A stretch of 64,000 bases of DNA from Heterohyrax brucei (GCA_028571685.1 CM053143.1:136496829-136560828); one strand, 5' to 3'. Positions 34,130 to 46,479 are shown, counted from the first letter of the stretch. The notes: generated by a model from the sequence alone, not told the origin. Program-made: numbers and translations.

Positions 34130-34985
34130 ATTATTTTGTGTGTTGAAAATGAGAGAGTATACAATTTAGTTAAGTGTCTAATAGTTGCATACTCTTTTTT
34201 TCCTCCATTTAATCCACTGTGGTAAATATATATAACAAAATTTGCTATTGTTGTTATTGCGCATCATTTATTATACTTAGATAAAGGTTCATAAAGTGGG
34301 CAAGTTTCTCATTAGTCAGTTAGTACACATATTGTTTTGTGACACTGGTTGCCAACCCCACGTGTCAACATTCTCCTCTTTCAACCATAAGTCTCCCCAT
34401 GACCAGCTTTCCTGTACCCCTCCTGCCTTTAGTCCTTGGCCCTAGGCTGGTGTTCCCATTTATTCTCAGTGTTTTTTATGGGTTTGTCTGATCTTTGGCT
34501 GAAGGGTGAACCTCAGGAGTGACTTCAATACTAAGTTAACAGGGTATCCGGGGGCCCTACTCTGAGGGTTTCTCCAGTCTCTGTCAGAAGTCTGATCATT
34601 TTTGTGAATTAGAATTCTGTTCTACACTGTCTGTCTAGGGCCTTCTATTAGGATTCCTGTCACATCAGTAAGCGGTGTGGAGGCTGTGGTAGTTGTGGTC
34701 CATTAGTCCTTTGGACTCATCTTTCCCAGTGTCCTTGTTCTTACTTCTTTTTCCCTTGCTCCAAGTAGGGTGAGACCAGTGGGGTATCCTAGATGGCTGC
34801 TCACAAGCTTTTAAGACCCCAAGAACTTCTCACTAAAGTAGAGTGTAGAACATTTTCTTTATATACTATGTTATGCCAGCTGAGCTAGATGTTCCCTGAG
34901 ACTATGATTTAAAATGTCATGAAACAAACTAAATCTTATCTGAGTAAACAAATCCAAGAGCCAGAAACAGCCCACCAAGAACCTT
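34130..34985 (-). mobile_element. 5'-truncated L1 (3' UTR)
   Basis: Parallel to the L1 3' UTR piece at 14448-15240, with TTCCCATTTATTCTCAGTG and AAGCTTTTAAGACCCCAAG. Confidence 0.72.
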
Positions 34986-35009
34986 AACAGATGATTGCCA
35001 AATAATCCA

Positions 35010-35180
35010 TAATGTGCCCTACTGGCACGGTGGTTAAGTGTTCGGCTGCTAACCAAGAGGTCCAGAGTTTGAATCTACCAGTTGCTTCTTGAAAATCCTG
35101 TGGAGCAGTTCTACTCCATCCTCTGTAGAGTCTCTGTGATTCGGAGTTGACTCCAGGGCAACGGGTTTTTCTGTTTTTGT
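35010..35180 (+). repeat. AfroSINE
   Basis: ACTGGCACGGTGGTTAAGTG, TAACCAAGAGGTCCAGAG, tail TCCAGGGCAACGGGTTTTTC. Confidence 0.9.
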
Positions 35181-35785
35181 TTTTTGTAGTCGGGTAGTTC
35201 AGCTGCCTTTGACACACAAGGGGGCAGTGTTTCCTCGGGAACTGTTAGTGCTAGCGGCTCAAGCAGCTCCGTTTGAAATCAACTAAATGATGCCTCTAAT
35301 TCATCATTGTGACGACCTTGGGAAGAGTCACATTTCACTTTAAAACTGCTTCTTAAAGACTCCTTTTTGCTTTTGTTCCTTGAACACACCATTTCTGTAA
35401 ATAAGACTGAGCAATGGTCCTGTTGGGGATAGCGTAGGGTCAAGGGGCTGGGTAAAAAGAAAGGAAACAAAGACAAACAAATCTCTGGTGTGAGCGGTAG
35501 GGAAATTGTCAGATGAAAGCTGAAAAAGCTGACATTTGGAAAGCTGCCAGGGAAGGGTTCGAGCTGAGCTGACCCTAGCTAATGAAGCGCTGACGCAGAC
35601 AGCCCCTTGTGGAAGAGACCCACAACCGCAGTCAGGGGAGAGAACCGTCTCTGCCGTGGGCAAATTTATGATGCAACTTCTTTCTTCTCTAGTTTTCCTC
35701 CCTCGTGATCCCCCTCTGGCTCACGTTTGTTTTTTCTGCTGTTGTTATGTAAATTGAGTATTTAAAAAAAAATCTATGTTGTCTG
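35181..35785. other. Unassigned sequence
   Basis: Overlapping short frames on both strands have no recognisable domain. No repeat named. Confidence 0.4.
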
Positions 35786-35789
35786 AAAA

Positions 35790-36315
35790 CATACATAATG
35801 AAACATACACCAACTCAATAATTTCTATATGTACAGTTTAATAGCACTGATTAGATTCTTCAAGCTATTCAACTATTGTCACCACCCCTTTCCAAATCAT
35901 CCCACCACCATTGACATAAACTCACTGTCTCCTAAACAAGAACTTGTCATTACCCCTACTCCTGCCCAGTAACCACTAATAATCTTTGGTTTCTATGTAT
36001 TTGCTTATTTCATTTAAGTGAGACTCATACAGTAATTGTCCTTCTGTGACTGGCTTATTTTACTTAGCACAATGTTTTTTAGGGTAATCTATGTTGTGGC
36101 ATCAGGACTTTATTTCTCTGTATGGCTCAGTAATATCCGTTGTGTATATGTATCACTTTTTGTTTATCCGTCATCTGTTGATGTTTCCACCTTTTGGCTA
36201 TCGCGAAACGTTGCTATAGTGACGGCTGGTGTACGGGTTTCTGTTGTATCTTGCCTTCATTTCTGGGATATGGCTAGGATTGGGATTGTTCTTTCTGGTT
36301 CACGCTCTTTTAAAA
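35790..36315 (-). mobile_element. L1 3' part (ORF2 C-terminus and UTR)
   Basis: AATTTCTATATGTACAGTTT, CACCACCCCTTTCCAAATC, GGTTTCTATGTATTTGC. Same subfamily as the L1 split at 53735 and 56813. Confidence 0.8.
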
Positions 36316-37202
36316 CACCTTGAGTAAAAATTTGCCCTGGGGACAATGTATATTCGTTCAGTTACACAATAATGTCCAATATTAGGTTGGTTATTTGCAG
36401 TTTACTAAATCTTTTCTACTCCATCAATAACTTTCACATATGTTTTCCCCCCATGATTTGAAATGGCTTGACTTTTGACCCCCGACTTAAGGACCCACTG
36501 AATGATTGGGACTGGGTACCAGTGATACCACATTCAGCCTGGTAGCAACAATCAAACTGTTGGTTAGAGATTCTGCCATTAGCCAAATCTAAGTGTTAGA
36601 ACTTGAACAATTGCAGCTCAGCCACAGATTGTTTCCTGAAATAGAAGCATTCAGCGTTCAAAGACTTTCAGAGGCATCCAAACACATCAAATTGGCAATG
36701 ACTATTTGTGAGACAGATGACCTGAATTTTCAATGCTGTTTGGAGCTCTTCATTTGCCATAGGGAGACTTATTAGGAAAAGCTATCATCATAAAGCAGAT
36801 ATTTGATACTCTTCAACAAGTGTGTCATGCAGAAAAATATCTCAAATGGGGCATTTGCTACACAGTTTTTATGTTCTGTGTTGTTTTACATAAATGTAAA
36901 TGTATTGGGGATTTTTTTGGGTTCAATTCTGTAATTTTCATGACAGGAAGCACTGTAGTATCTATGAAGAATCAGGGTTCAATTTATATTGGCTTGTGTT
37001 TTGACCGGCAAGGCAGGGAGGATTGGCTTATAAGTTGGGGAGCTGTGGTGTCCCTATTTTATGGTTTAGGGGATAGTCTGAAATATGACTTTCTTCACAG
37101 TCAGCTAGGGAGCACAGTATATCTTCTGACTCCATTTTTTTTAAATATACATTGTGCTTTCAAAATATCTGACTACATTAAGAAAATCTTTTACTGCAGC
37201 AC
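36316..37202. other. Unassigned, repeat-poor sequence
   Basis: No repeat recognised. 36590-36780 is compositionally ordinary and free of short repeats, so it may be unique, possibly conserved, sequence. Confidence 0.4.
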
Positions 37203-37455
37203 TGTCTTAGTTATCTAGTGTTGGTTTAACAGATATACCACAAGTGAGTGGCTTTAATGAATGGGAATTTTTTTCTCACAGTTTAGGAAGCTAGAGATCT
37301 AAATGCAGGGTACCGTCTCTAGGGGAAGGCTCTGTCTCTGTCCACTCTGGGCAAAGATTCTTGTCTCTTCTCAGCTCCTATTTGTAGGTTCCTTTGTAGT
37401 CAGCTGCTGTGTATCTTTTCCGTTTGTGTTTGCTTGCTTTATCTGCTCTTTCATG

Positions 37456-37994
37456 AGGTCCAAAAGTTAAGTCCATGAACTTAATTGTTCTAAGTACTAC
37501 ATACCTCATTGCTGAATATCAATACTGTCACCTTCGAAGTATGCCCCTTGGGAAGCTATGCACCAATGCCAGCACCTAGCCCACACTTTAAAGAAAGCAA
37601 TTTTGGAATCTTGCTGGAATGGCCATTGGGCATGGTGGCATGGTGGCCAGTTTGTGAATTGAATTGTATAGTTGTCTGTGAGGGATTCTGTGGTCAGTAA
37701 ACAAATAACTGTATTGGAACATGCTCCCTAAAAACCTGATCTGTCCCCCAATGACGTTTTACTTTACTCGATGGGAAGACATTTTGATGACATTGAGGAC
37801 ATCAAGGGTAATGTGATGACAGCTCTGATGGCCATTTCAGTTCCAAAATGGCTTTGAAGGATGGACTAGGTAGGCACTGATGTCTATGCACAGCTTCCCA
37901 AGGAGAGTACTTTGAAGGTGGCCATAATAATATTCAGCAATGAGTTATGTAGCACTATTTCTGGGTGAGTTCGCAAACTTAATTGTCAGACCTT
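37456..37994 (+). mobile_element. Foldback mariner-derived element, copy 2
   Basis: About 539 bp with the same palindromic arms as copy 1. The transposase-derived loop reads on the + strand, with the stretch AGTAAACAAATAACTGTATT, so this copy lies in the opposite orientation. The site just after the catalytic-Asp motif is mutated. Confidence 0.8.
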
Positions 37995-38104
37995 GTATGT
38001 CTCAGATTAACTTAAGACACTCTATATTAATACAGCCACTTTAACATACCAAACAAAACCCACTCCCAAACGAGATTATAACCCTAGCTATAGAGGTTAG
38101 GAAA

Positions 38105-38312
38105 GGAACCCTGGTGGTGCAGTGGTTAAGCACACAACAGCCAACTATAAAGTCCATGGTTCAAACTCACAAACTGCTCTGTGGAAGAAAGATGTGGCAA
38201 TCTCCTTTCATAAAGATTGCAGTCTTGGAAACCTTATGGGCAGTTCTACTGTGTCTTGTGGGGTTGCTATGAGTGGGAATCAGCTTGATGGCAATGGATT
38301 TTGGGATAGGGG
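38105..38312 (+). repeat. AfroSINE, long subtype
   Basis: GAACCCTGGTGGTGCAGTGG head, middle segment GATGTGGCAATCTCC, tail GGGAATCAGCTTGATGGC. Confidence 0.9.
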
Positions 38313-38345
38313 TTAAGATTTTGGGGAGATACAATTCAATCCACA

Positions 38346-38827
38346 GTGATCATTTCATCTTTCTGCAGTGGATTGGGTGGGGATTGTTTTCTGTTTTGAA
38401 CATAAGGAGCTAAGGCACTGAAAGAATTTGGCATTCTCGGTGGTGGTTCTCACTTAGAGCTAGTTTCCAGGTAAATTCTTCTGGGACTTGTCATTTGTTG
38501 AGTACTGAGAGTGTGCTAGACGCAGTAGGCAAACAGCACGAATACCTGTACCCTCTGTAAACTCACCTTTTCAGCTGCTTGGCTCATGTCACAGACAAAA
38601 GAGAATAAAATAGACAACTGGCCAAGGGCTGCAGTGTGAAATGCGGCAAGTTGTTTAATAAAAACCATATTAATAGCAAATCAATCAGAGCAATTTGGAT
38701 ACATTTCATAAATTCAACTGAAATTTAGAGTTAGATCCATAAAGTAGCAGTTTGTAAGGCCAGGTTAACAATTTCTTTGTACTCTTTCAAATTGAAATTT
38801 AAATCAAGTTTTCTGGGGAATCAATAG
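38346..38827. other. Unassigned sequence
   Basis: No gene or confident repeat. Confidence 0.4.
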
Positions 38828-39343
38828 TGTCATGGATTGAATTGTGTCTCTCAAAAATATGTGTATCAGTTTGGCTAGGCTATGATTTCCAATACTGTAA
38901 ACTGCCCACCATTTTGTCATTTGATGTGATTTTCCGATGTGTTGTAAATGCTACCTCGATGATGTTAGTGACATGGGATAGGTGGCAGTTGGGTTAACAA
39001 GGTGGGACTGAATCTACAAGTTTGGATTGTGTCTCAAGTCAATCTCTTTTGATATATAAAAGAGAGAAGTGAGCAGAGAGACAGGGTGACCTCATACCAC
39101 CAAAAAAGCAGCTCTGGAAGTAGTGAGCATCCTTTGGACCTGGGGTTTTTATACAGAGAAATTCCTAATCTAAGGGATGAGAAGGACCTTCCTCCAGAGC
39201 TGGTAGAGAGAGAAAGCCTTCCCCTTGAGCTGACATATTGAATTTGGCCTTCTAACTTACTAGACTGTGGGAAAATTAATGTCTCTTTATTAAAGACATC
39301 CACTTGTGGTAATCCCTTATAGCAGGATTACATAAATAAGACC
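38828..39343 (+). repeat. Solo LTR, MaLR-like
   Basis: TGTCATGGATTGAATTGTG start; TATA-like GATATATAAAAGAGAG near 39050; AATTAATG / TTATTAAAGACATCCAC segment and AATAAGACCA end. Confidence 0.78.
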
Positions 39344-39744
39344 ATTTACCTTGTTTTAGACTGGTGGGCACATGGGAGGAGAACTCCATTATAAGCAGAA
39401 CCCATTTTAGAAAGCCAGGACATTTAGATAAAAAGCACAGGAAGAAGGGACAGAAATTCCAAGTGGCAATAGTCAACAGAGAATTCCTGGGGTTACTTGC
39501 TCACACATACCCAGTATTAAGGTACAGAAGTCCTCTGCCCCAACCACTCTCTTGGTTTGAGTCAGAGTACAGGCTGGTATGCAGGAAAACAACTCCTCCA
39601 ACAGAATTCTGTGGTTCTTGAAGTGGGTGAAGCTGAATCGGAATGGAACACAAACAATGAATTGAGCATTTTCAAGATAATAGGCATTTTAAAATATAAT
39701 CTTAAAGATTTTCATCTTGGAATGAATGCAAATCTTTATAACTA

Positions 39745-40175
39745 GATAATTTGTTCATTCATTCAATTAATAAATAGTAATTGAATGCCAGGTACTGCCC
39801 TTGACTTTTGAAATATATAGATGAAAAAGACAAGCCTTCTTCTTTTTAAGGAGCTTGCAGTGCACTGGTCATACAGATAGCCAAATGAACAACCGCACCC
39901 CACCAAATAACGTCAATGATTGAAGAATTTGTGGAGAGTGTTGGAAAAATAGAAGAAGCAATTTGGTTTGCTGTGTGGTGTCAGGATGAAGAAGGTAGCC
40001 CTTGAACTGAGACTTGAAGGCATTTGTCAGGTGTTCTAACAGGGAAAAATATTTTAAGGGGAAGGTGGCACATGTGTAAAGTGAGGAGGTATGTGGGATG
40101 ACAGCGTACTGGTGAACTACCAGTCAACAGGATACTAAGTGATCATGAAGGACATTTTAATGCCATGGCTTGGAG
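39745..40175 (-). repeat. L2 LINE, reverse
   Basis: Starts with ATTCATTCAATTAATAAATA (reverse of the L2 tail), then GAGACTTGAAGGCATTTGTC. Confidence 0.55.
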
Positions 40176-40255
40176 TTAATGCCATTCCTCCGTAGACCAG
40201 TGGTTGGGAAATTATGGCCTGTGGACAAATATGACTTGCACTCTATTTTATATTT

Positions 40256-40337
40256 GAGAAGAAGGAAGAGGAGAAGAAAAAGAAAGAGAGAGAAGAAAAT
40301 GAGAAGGAGGAGGAAAAGAAGAGATAGGAGAGGAATA
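40256..40337 (+). repeat. Polypurine tract (GGA/GAA)n
   Basis: About 80 bases almost entirely A and G. Confidence 0.85.
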
Positions 40338-40341
40338 TAGG

Positions 40342-40904
40342 AGGACCGACAATTAAGTTCACGAACTCATCCTAGAAAAAGTGCTACACACCTCATTGCT
40401 GAATACCACTATGGTTACTTTTGAAGTACTTCCCTTGGGAAGCTATGCACCAATGCCAGTGCCTAGTCCACTTTAAAGCAGTTTTGGAGCTCTTTTTTCC
40501 AGAATGGCCACCAGAGCTGTTGTTACATTACACACTTGATGTCCTGAATGTCATCAAAATGTCTCACTTTAAATATTTTCTTTATGTTCAGGTAAAGAAA
40601 AAATCATCAGGGGCCAGGTCAGGTGATTAGGGAGGGTATTCCAATGCAGTTATTTGTTTACTGACTAAAAACTCCCTCACAGACAACTATACAATTAAGC
40701 TCACAAATTTGTCACTGTGCCACAGTATGCAATGGCAATTCTAGAAGGAGTTCCAAAATTGCTTTGAAGGGTGGACTCGGCACTGTCACAGAAGCATAGC
40801 TTTCCCCAGGGGAATACTTTGAAGGTGACCCTAGTAATATTCAGCAATGTGGTATGTAGTGCTGAGAACAATTAAGTTTGAGGACTTAATTACTGTCAGG
40901 CCTC
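40342..40904 (-). mobile_element. Foldback mariner-derived element, copy 3
   Basis: About 563 bp, same architecture and loop orientation as copy 1. The minus-strand loop again shows the mariner third-Asp segment (Pro-Asp-Leu-Ala-Pro near 40615). Its right end touches the start of the RTE at about 40908. Confidence 0.82.
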
Positions 40905-40907
40905 GTA

Positions 40908-43900
40908 GTACCAAAAGATGAGCTCCTTAGGTAGAAAGGATGACTAGGGAAGAGCTGCCTTCTCAAAGTAGAGTTGACCCTAATGACGTGGATAGAGTCA
41001 AGCTTTTGGGACCTCCATTTGCTGATATGGCATGACTCAAAATAAGAAGAAACAACTGAAAACATCCATTAATAATGGAACATGATCTATACAAAGTTTG
41101 AATCTAAGACAATTAGAAGTTGCCAAAAATGACATGGAATGTATAAACATTGATATCCCAGTCATTATTGTGCTGAAATTGACTGGTATTGGCCATTTGG
41201 AATCAGACAATTATATGGTCTGATACACTGAAAACGACACCTTGAAGAGGACTAACATTGCATTCATCATCAAACAAAATATTTCAAGACCTATCCTGAA
41301 GTACAACGCTGTCAGTGGTAGACTAATAGCCACACAACTATGAGGAAGAACAGTTAGTACAACTACTATTTAAATTTGTGTATCAACGACTAAGGCCAAA
41401 GATGAAGAAATTGAAGATTTTTACCAACTTCTGCAGTCTGAAATTGACCAAACATTCAATCGGGATGCATTGGTAATTGCTAATGATTGGAATATGAAAG
41501 TTTGAAACAAAGAAGGATTGGTAGTTGGAATATCTGGCCTTGGTGATAGAAATGATGCCAGAGATCACGTGATAAAATTTTGTAAGACCAATGACTTCTT
41601 CATCACAAACACCTTTTTTGACCAACATAAGTGGTGACTATACACATAGATGGAAACCTTGGTGGTATAGTGGGTTAAGTGCTACATCTGCTATACAAAG
41701 TTGGCAGTTCGAATCTTCTGGGTGCTCTTTGGAAACTCTATGGGGCAGTTCTACTCTGACCTCTAGGGTCACTATAAGTTGGACATGTCTTGATGGCAGT
41801 GGGTTTCGTTTTCATTTTTTTTATACACAGGGACCTCTTCAGATGGAATACACAGGAATTAAATGCACTACATCTGTGGAAAGAGAATAGAAAAGCTCAA
41901 TATCAGCCAGTCATAACAAGGCCAGGGGCTGGCTATGGAACAAACCATCAATTGCTCATGTGCAAGTTCAAGGTGACACTAAAGAAAATTAGAATAAATC
42001 TACACAACATGAAGTAGGACCTTCAGTATATCCCACAGTACTTTAGAGACCATCTCAATAATAGACCGTTAAACACTGATGACCAAAGATCAGGGGAGTT
42101 GTGGAATGACATCAAGACCATCACATATCAAGAGAGCAAGAAGTCACTAAAAAGACAGAAAAGAAGAACCTAAATGGGTATCAGGAGAGACTGAAACTTA
42201 CTCTTGTGCATCAAGCAGCTAAAGCAAAAGGAAGAATTGATGAAGTAAAAACTAAAGATTTCAGAGTGACTTAAGAAGACAAAGTAAAATATTACAATAA
42301 CATGTGCAAAGAGATGGTGGTAGAAAACCAAAAGGGAAAAACATATTTGTATTTCTGAAGCTGAAGAACTGAAGAAAAAAAAGTCAAGTCTTACGTTGCA
42401 GCAGTGAAGGATTCTATGGTGAAACTATTAAACGACTCAGAAAGCATCAAAAGAAGATGGAAGAAATACTAGTCACTATACCAAAAAGATTGATCAACAT
42501 TCAACTATTTCAAGAGGAAGTATAAGACCAGGAACTGATGGTACTGACGGAAGAAGTCCAGGCTGCACTGAAGAAACTGGCAGAAAGCAAGTTACCAGGA
42601 ATTGACAGAATATCAATTGAGATGTTTCAACCAGCAGATGCAGCACTAAAAGTGCTGACTCACCTACGTCAAGAAATTTGGAAGACAGTGACTTGGCCAA
42701 CTGACTGAAGACATCTATATTTAGGCCTATTCCTAAGAAACATAATCCAACTGAATACAGAAATTATCAAAAAATATCATTAATATTGAACACGAAATTT
42801 TGATGAAGATTATTAAAAAGTGGCTGTAGCAGTGTATTGACAGGAACCACAATAAATTTAGGCCAGATTCAGAAGAGGACAAGGGACAAAGAGTATCATT
42901 ATGATGTCAGACGGATCCTAGCTGAAAGCAGAAAATACCAGAAGGATTTTATCTGTGTTTTATGGCTTATGCAAAGGCATTTGACTCTGTGGTTCCTAAC
43001 AAATTATGGATAACATTGAAAGAATGGGAATTCCAGAGCACTTACTTGTGCTTATAAGGAACCTGTACAGACAGTTGTTCAAACACAACAAGGGGGATGT
43101 TGAGTAGTTTAAAGTCAGGAAAGGTGTGCATCAGAGTCGTATCCTTTTACCCTACCTATTTAATCTGTATGATCAGCAAATAATCTGACAATCTAGACTA
43201 TAAGAAGAACAGGTCTTCAGGATTGGAGGAAGACTAATTAACAACCTGCATTATGTGGATGACAGAACCTTGTTTGCTGAAAGTGAAAAGGATGTGAAGC
43301 ACTTACTGATCAAAGACCATAGCCTTTAGTAGGGACTGCACCTCAATATGAAAACAAATATCCTCACAACTGAACCACCAGGCAACATTATGATGAACGG
43401 AAAAAAGATTGAGGTTGTCAAGGATTTCCTTTTACTTCAATCCATAATCAACACCATGGAAGAAGCAGTCAAGAAGTCAAACAGCTCATTACATTGGGCA
43501 AATCTGCTGTGAAATTCCTCTTTAAAGTGTTATAAAGCAAAGATATCACCCTGAAGACTAGGTACACTTGTCCAAGCCTTAGTATTTTCAACCACATCAT
43601 ATGCATGAGAAAACTGGACAACGAATAAAGAGACCAAAAAAGAATGTCTTTGAATTGTGGTGTTGGTAAAGACTATAAGATACACCATGGACTGCCAGAA
43701 GAACAAACAAATCTGTCTTGGAAAGGGTACAATCAGAATGTTCTTTAGCAGCAAGGATGGCAAGACTATTTCTTACACACTTTGGACATATCAGGAGGGA
43801 TCAGTCTCTGGAAAAAAACATAATGCTGGATAAAGCAGAGGGTCAGCGGAAAAGAACAAGACTCTCAATGAGGTGAAATGATAAAGTGGCTGCAACAATG

Positions 43901-44012
43901 GGTTGTAGCATGGCACAGGACCAGGTAGTGTTTCATTTTGTGGTGCACAGGGTGGCTGTGATTTGGAACTGACTGTGTGGCACCTACAAACAACAACATC
44001 TAGTAAGTGTGA
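40908..44012 (+). mobile_element. RTE (BovB-type) LINE, nearly complete coding span
   Basis: The longest RTE copy. The endonuclease part is at about 41040-41640, interrupted by an AfroSINE (41650-41822). The linker is at 41830-42540. The RT region runs from about 42540 (Leu-Pro-Gly-Ile-Asp motif near 42590), with Ala-Lys-Ala-Phe-Asp near 42972 and the catalytic Tyr-Val-Asp-Asp near 43252. The 3' tail ends GGCACCTACAAACAACAAC at about 44000. Many stops and frameshifts; dead. A full element is about 3.2 kb, so only the extreme 5' end is missing. Confidence 0.88.
41650..41822 (+). repeat. AfroSINE inserted in RTE
   Basis: GGAAACCTTGGTGGTATAGT head, GGCAGTTCGAATCTTCTGGG (B box), tail GTCTTGATGGCAGTGGG. 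Confidence 0.92.
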
Positions 44013-44084
44013 CTTGAGCATTAAAGGAGTTGACGTTTACAAAGAGAAGAGAATACTATCTGACTCACCGTCTGTGTTTTATAA

Positions 44085-44425
44085 ATACATCCATTGAGAA
44101 CCTCACAGTTATTAGCTACTGTTGAGCAGACCCCCCAGCATGTGGTAACTTCATGCACAGCAGAAGGAAATGCTACCTCATCCTGCACCATCATCGTGAT
44201 GCTTTGCCAGTTGGACCACTGTCATCCGTAGAGTATTTGTTAGTTGATTTTTGGAAGTAGATCACCAGGTCTTTCTTCCTAGTCCATATTAGTCTGAAAA
44301 CTCTCTTGAAATCTGTTCAGCATCATAGTGTCCACTGACATATGGCTGGTGAGAGGGCATGAGGTACACTGGCATGGACTCAAACTCTAGTCTCCTGAAT
44401 GAAAGTTTAGAATTCTACTCCTGAG
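44085..44425 (-). repeat. RTE-derived SINE
   Basis: Same segment as 2940-3275 (GGAAGTAGATCACCAGGTC, TCCACTGACATATGG). Confidence 0.68.
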
Positions 44426-44474
44426 TAGATACACATGAAGCCAATTTCAGTACAATTTAATAAGTGCTATAATC

Positions 44475-44645
44475 AAGGTGGAAACTTTGGTGGCATAGCA
44501 TAGTGCTATGCCTGCTAACTGAAAGGTTGGCAGTTCAAATCTGCCAGGCGCTCCTTGGAAACTCTATGGGGACAGCTCTACTCTGACCTCTAGGGTTGCT
44601 AAGAGTTGGATCCAACTCAACGGCAGTGGGTTTGGTTTTTTGGGT
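44475..44645 (+). repeat. AfroSINE
   Basis: GGAAACTTTGGTGGCATAGC head, tail CCAACTCAACGGCAGTGGG. Confidence 0.92.
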
Positions 44646-44657
44646 TTATGACCAAGG

Positions 44658-44806
44658 TGGAAACCCTGATGGTGTAGTCATTAAGAGCTACAGCTGCTAA
44701 CCAGAAGACTGGCAGTTTGAGTCCACCAGACACTCCTTGGAAACTCTATGGGGCAGGTCTACTTTGCCCTATAGGGTCTCTGTCAGTCAGAATCAACTCA
44801 AAGGCC
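44658..44806 (+). repeat. AfroSINE
   Basis: GGAAACCCTGATGGTGTAGT head; second copy in tandem orientation with the previous one. Confidence 0.92.
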
Positions 44807-44809
44807 AGT

Positions 44810-44872
44810 TTTCCTTCCTTCCTTCCTTCCTTCCTTCTTTCTCTCCTTCCTTCCCTCCCTCCTCTCTCTTTC
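44810..44872 (+). repeat. (CCTT)n microsatellite at a SINE tail
   Basis: Pyrimidine run directly after the AfroSINE end. Confidence 0.9.
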
Positions 44873-44879
44873 TATAATC

Positions 44880-45625
44880 AATGTATAAATAAAATTCTGA
44901 ACTCCTTTTGTTGCATAGTGGATTCACCTAGGAGCCAACAGCACGTACTTGCTACATACAGCTTTCTGCCATAGAGTCACACTGGAGAAATGCCAGTAAA
45001 TTTTTATTGTTTCTTTTTTATAGCTGTTACCGTGAAAACAACCTTCATTATGCTAAGACACAATTACCACAAATGGTTTGAAAAACTTTACCTTCAAAGG
45101 TAAATGAGAGTGAAACTTGTTTAGGAGAACACTTGTTTGAACTTAATAGGTTGCGGGATAAATTTATGTGAAAATAGGGTTGGGCAATTATTCTGTTTTT
45201 TGAAATCTTAGATGGGGTATCATGTGAACAGGTGACTAACCCATCCTGTCATCCCATATCCTGGGAACCCCTTAGTCTCAGGGAAACTAGGATGGTTGAT
45301 TACCTTAGCATAAGAAAGGCCAAAGCATAAAATTATTACAATGATTTTGATAGGAAATGAAAGTTTTAAAAAGAAAAGGTAACTATTATGCCCCCTTGGA
45401 TTTGGAGAGAACTGTGAAATGTAGCATAAGTCAACATATATTTACTTATTTTCTATCAAGAGGACACACATGTGTTCCCATCCTTAGCAAGCTATAATCT
45501 AATTCAAAAAAAAGAGAAATTAAATTCACCTGGAGCAGCAGAGGAAGAAAGAGAGTCAGGAATAAGAGGAGGAAAAGGAAAATGTGCTTAGTTGCCTGCA
45601 TGAACAACTGCCCCTTCAGCTTAGA
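44880..45625. other. Unassigned sequence
   Basis: No gene or confident repeat. Confidence 0.4.
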
Positions 45626-45629
45626 TCAG

Positions 45630-46140
45630 AATTATTGGATGGCGCCCAGCTACCATTACTGTAGATTTTGATAGAAGATTCCAGGGAAGAATCCTGATAG
45701 AAAAAGGAGGAAAATGCAGAACAGAATTTCTAATTCTTGTGGGCCCCAGACTTTCTGGAGTAATGGGGGCTGGATGAACCCCCAAAACTATTGCCGTAAG
45801 ATAATCTTTAAACCTTAAACCATAAATATCCCAGGAAGTCTTCTTAAAACCAAACAGAGCCTCTATCCTTGGCATTGTTTTTTTTTTTTTTTTTTTAATC
45901 TATGTGGAATCAAATTGACAACAGCAACTCAAAAGATTGTGTAGGAAACTTAGGGAACTGTGAGTTTATGTTAATGGATGAAGAACAGTAGAAAGAAGGG
46001 TCAGAAAGATTGTACAACTCAAAGTATGTAACTGGTACCAGTGAATCTGATGTGTAAAAATTGTTGAAATGGTGTACGCTCTGCAGTGTATACTGCCAAC
46101 AACAATAACTAAAATAAATTACTAAAAAAAAATAAGAAAA
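45630..46140 (+). mobile_element. L1 3' UTR (elephant-type)
   Basis: AAGATAATCTTTAAACCTT, AAGTCTTCTTAAAACCAAAC, CAAATTGACAACAGCAACTC, ending in an A-rich tail near 46125. Interrupted by a T17-18 run near 45880. Confidence 0.72.
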
Positions 46141-46479
46141 ATGATGTTACAAAATGACTAACTGCTAAATCAATTTTTCACTCCAGAATTGCTATGGGAA
46201 TTAAATTCAGAGGAAAGGAAGAGACCTCACTGGGGCTAGGGCATTCATGGAAAATTCATACAGGCAGTAACAGTTTACAATGATCTAGGAAAACTCAGTG
46301 GGATTTTGATACACAGAGATGAAAGATGGAATATTATAGGTGACCGTAGAGATAGACAAGATCATAGAAGTGGAAAATGCAATGTAAAAATGGCTCAAAG
46401 GCATCAGATCACCCATCTGACTTCACAAGGGGGAGGAGAGAGGATCAAGAGCAACATTAGTTGAAGACTGATTCCTATG

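Larger units (their letters stand above)
37203..38345 (-). repeat. MaLR-like LTR carrying a mariner and an AfroSINE
   Basis: The LTR 3' end (TGTCTTAGTTATCTAGTG at 37203) and 5' end (GATACAATTCAATCCACA at 38345) bracket a foldback mariner (37456-37994) and a SINE (38105-38312). Confidence 0.72.

Noticed and set aside
45020-45060. Possible exon after TTTTTTATAG near 45023
   Set aside because: No matching donor or known HOPX/SPINK-type coding sequence; stops appear at once.
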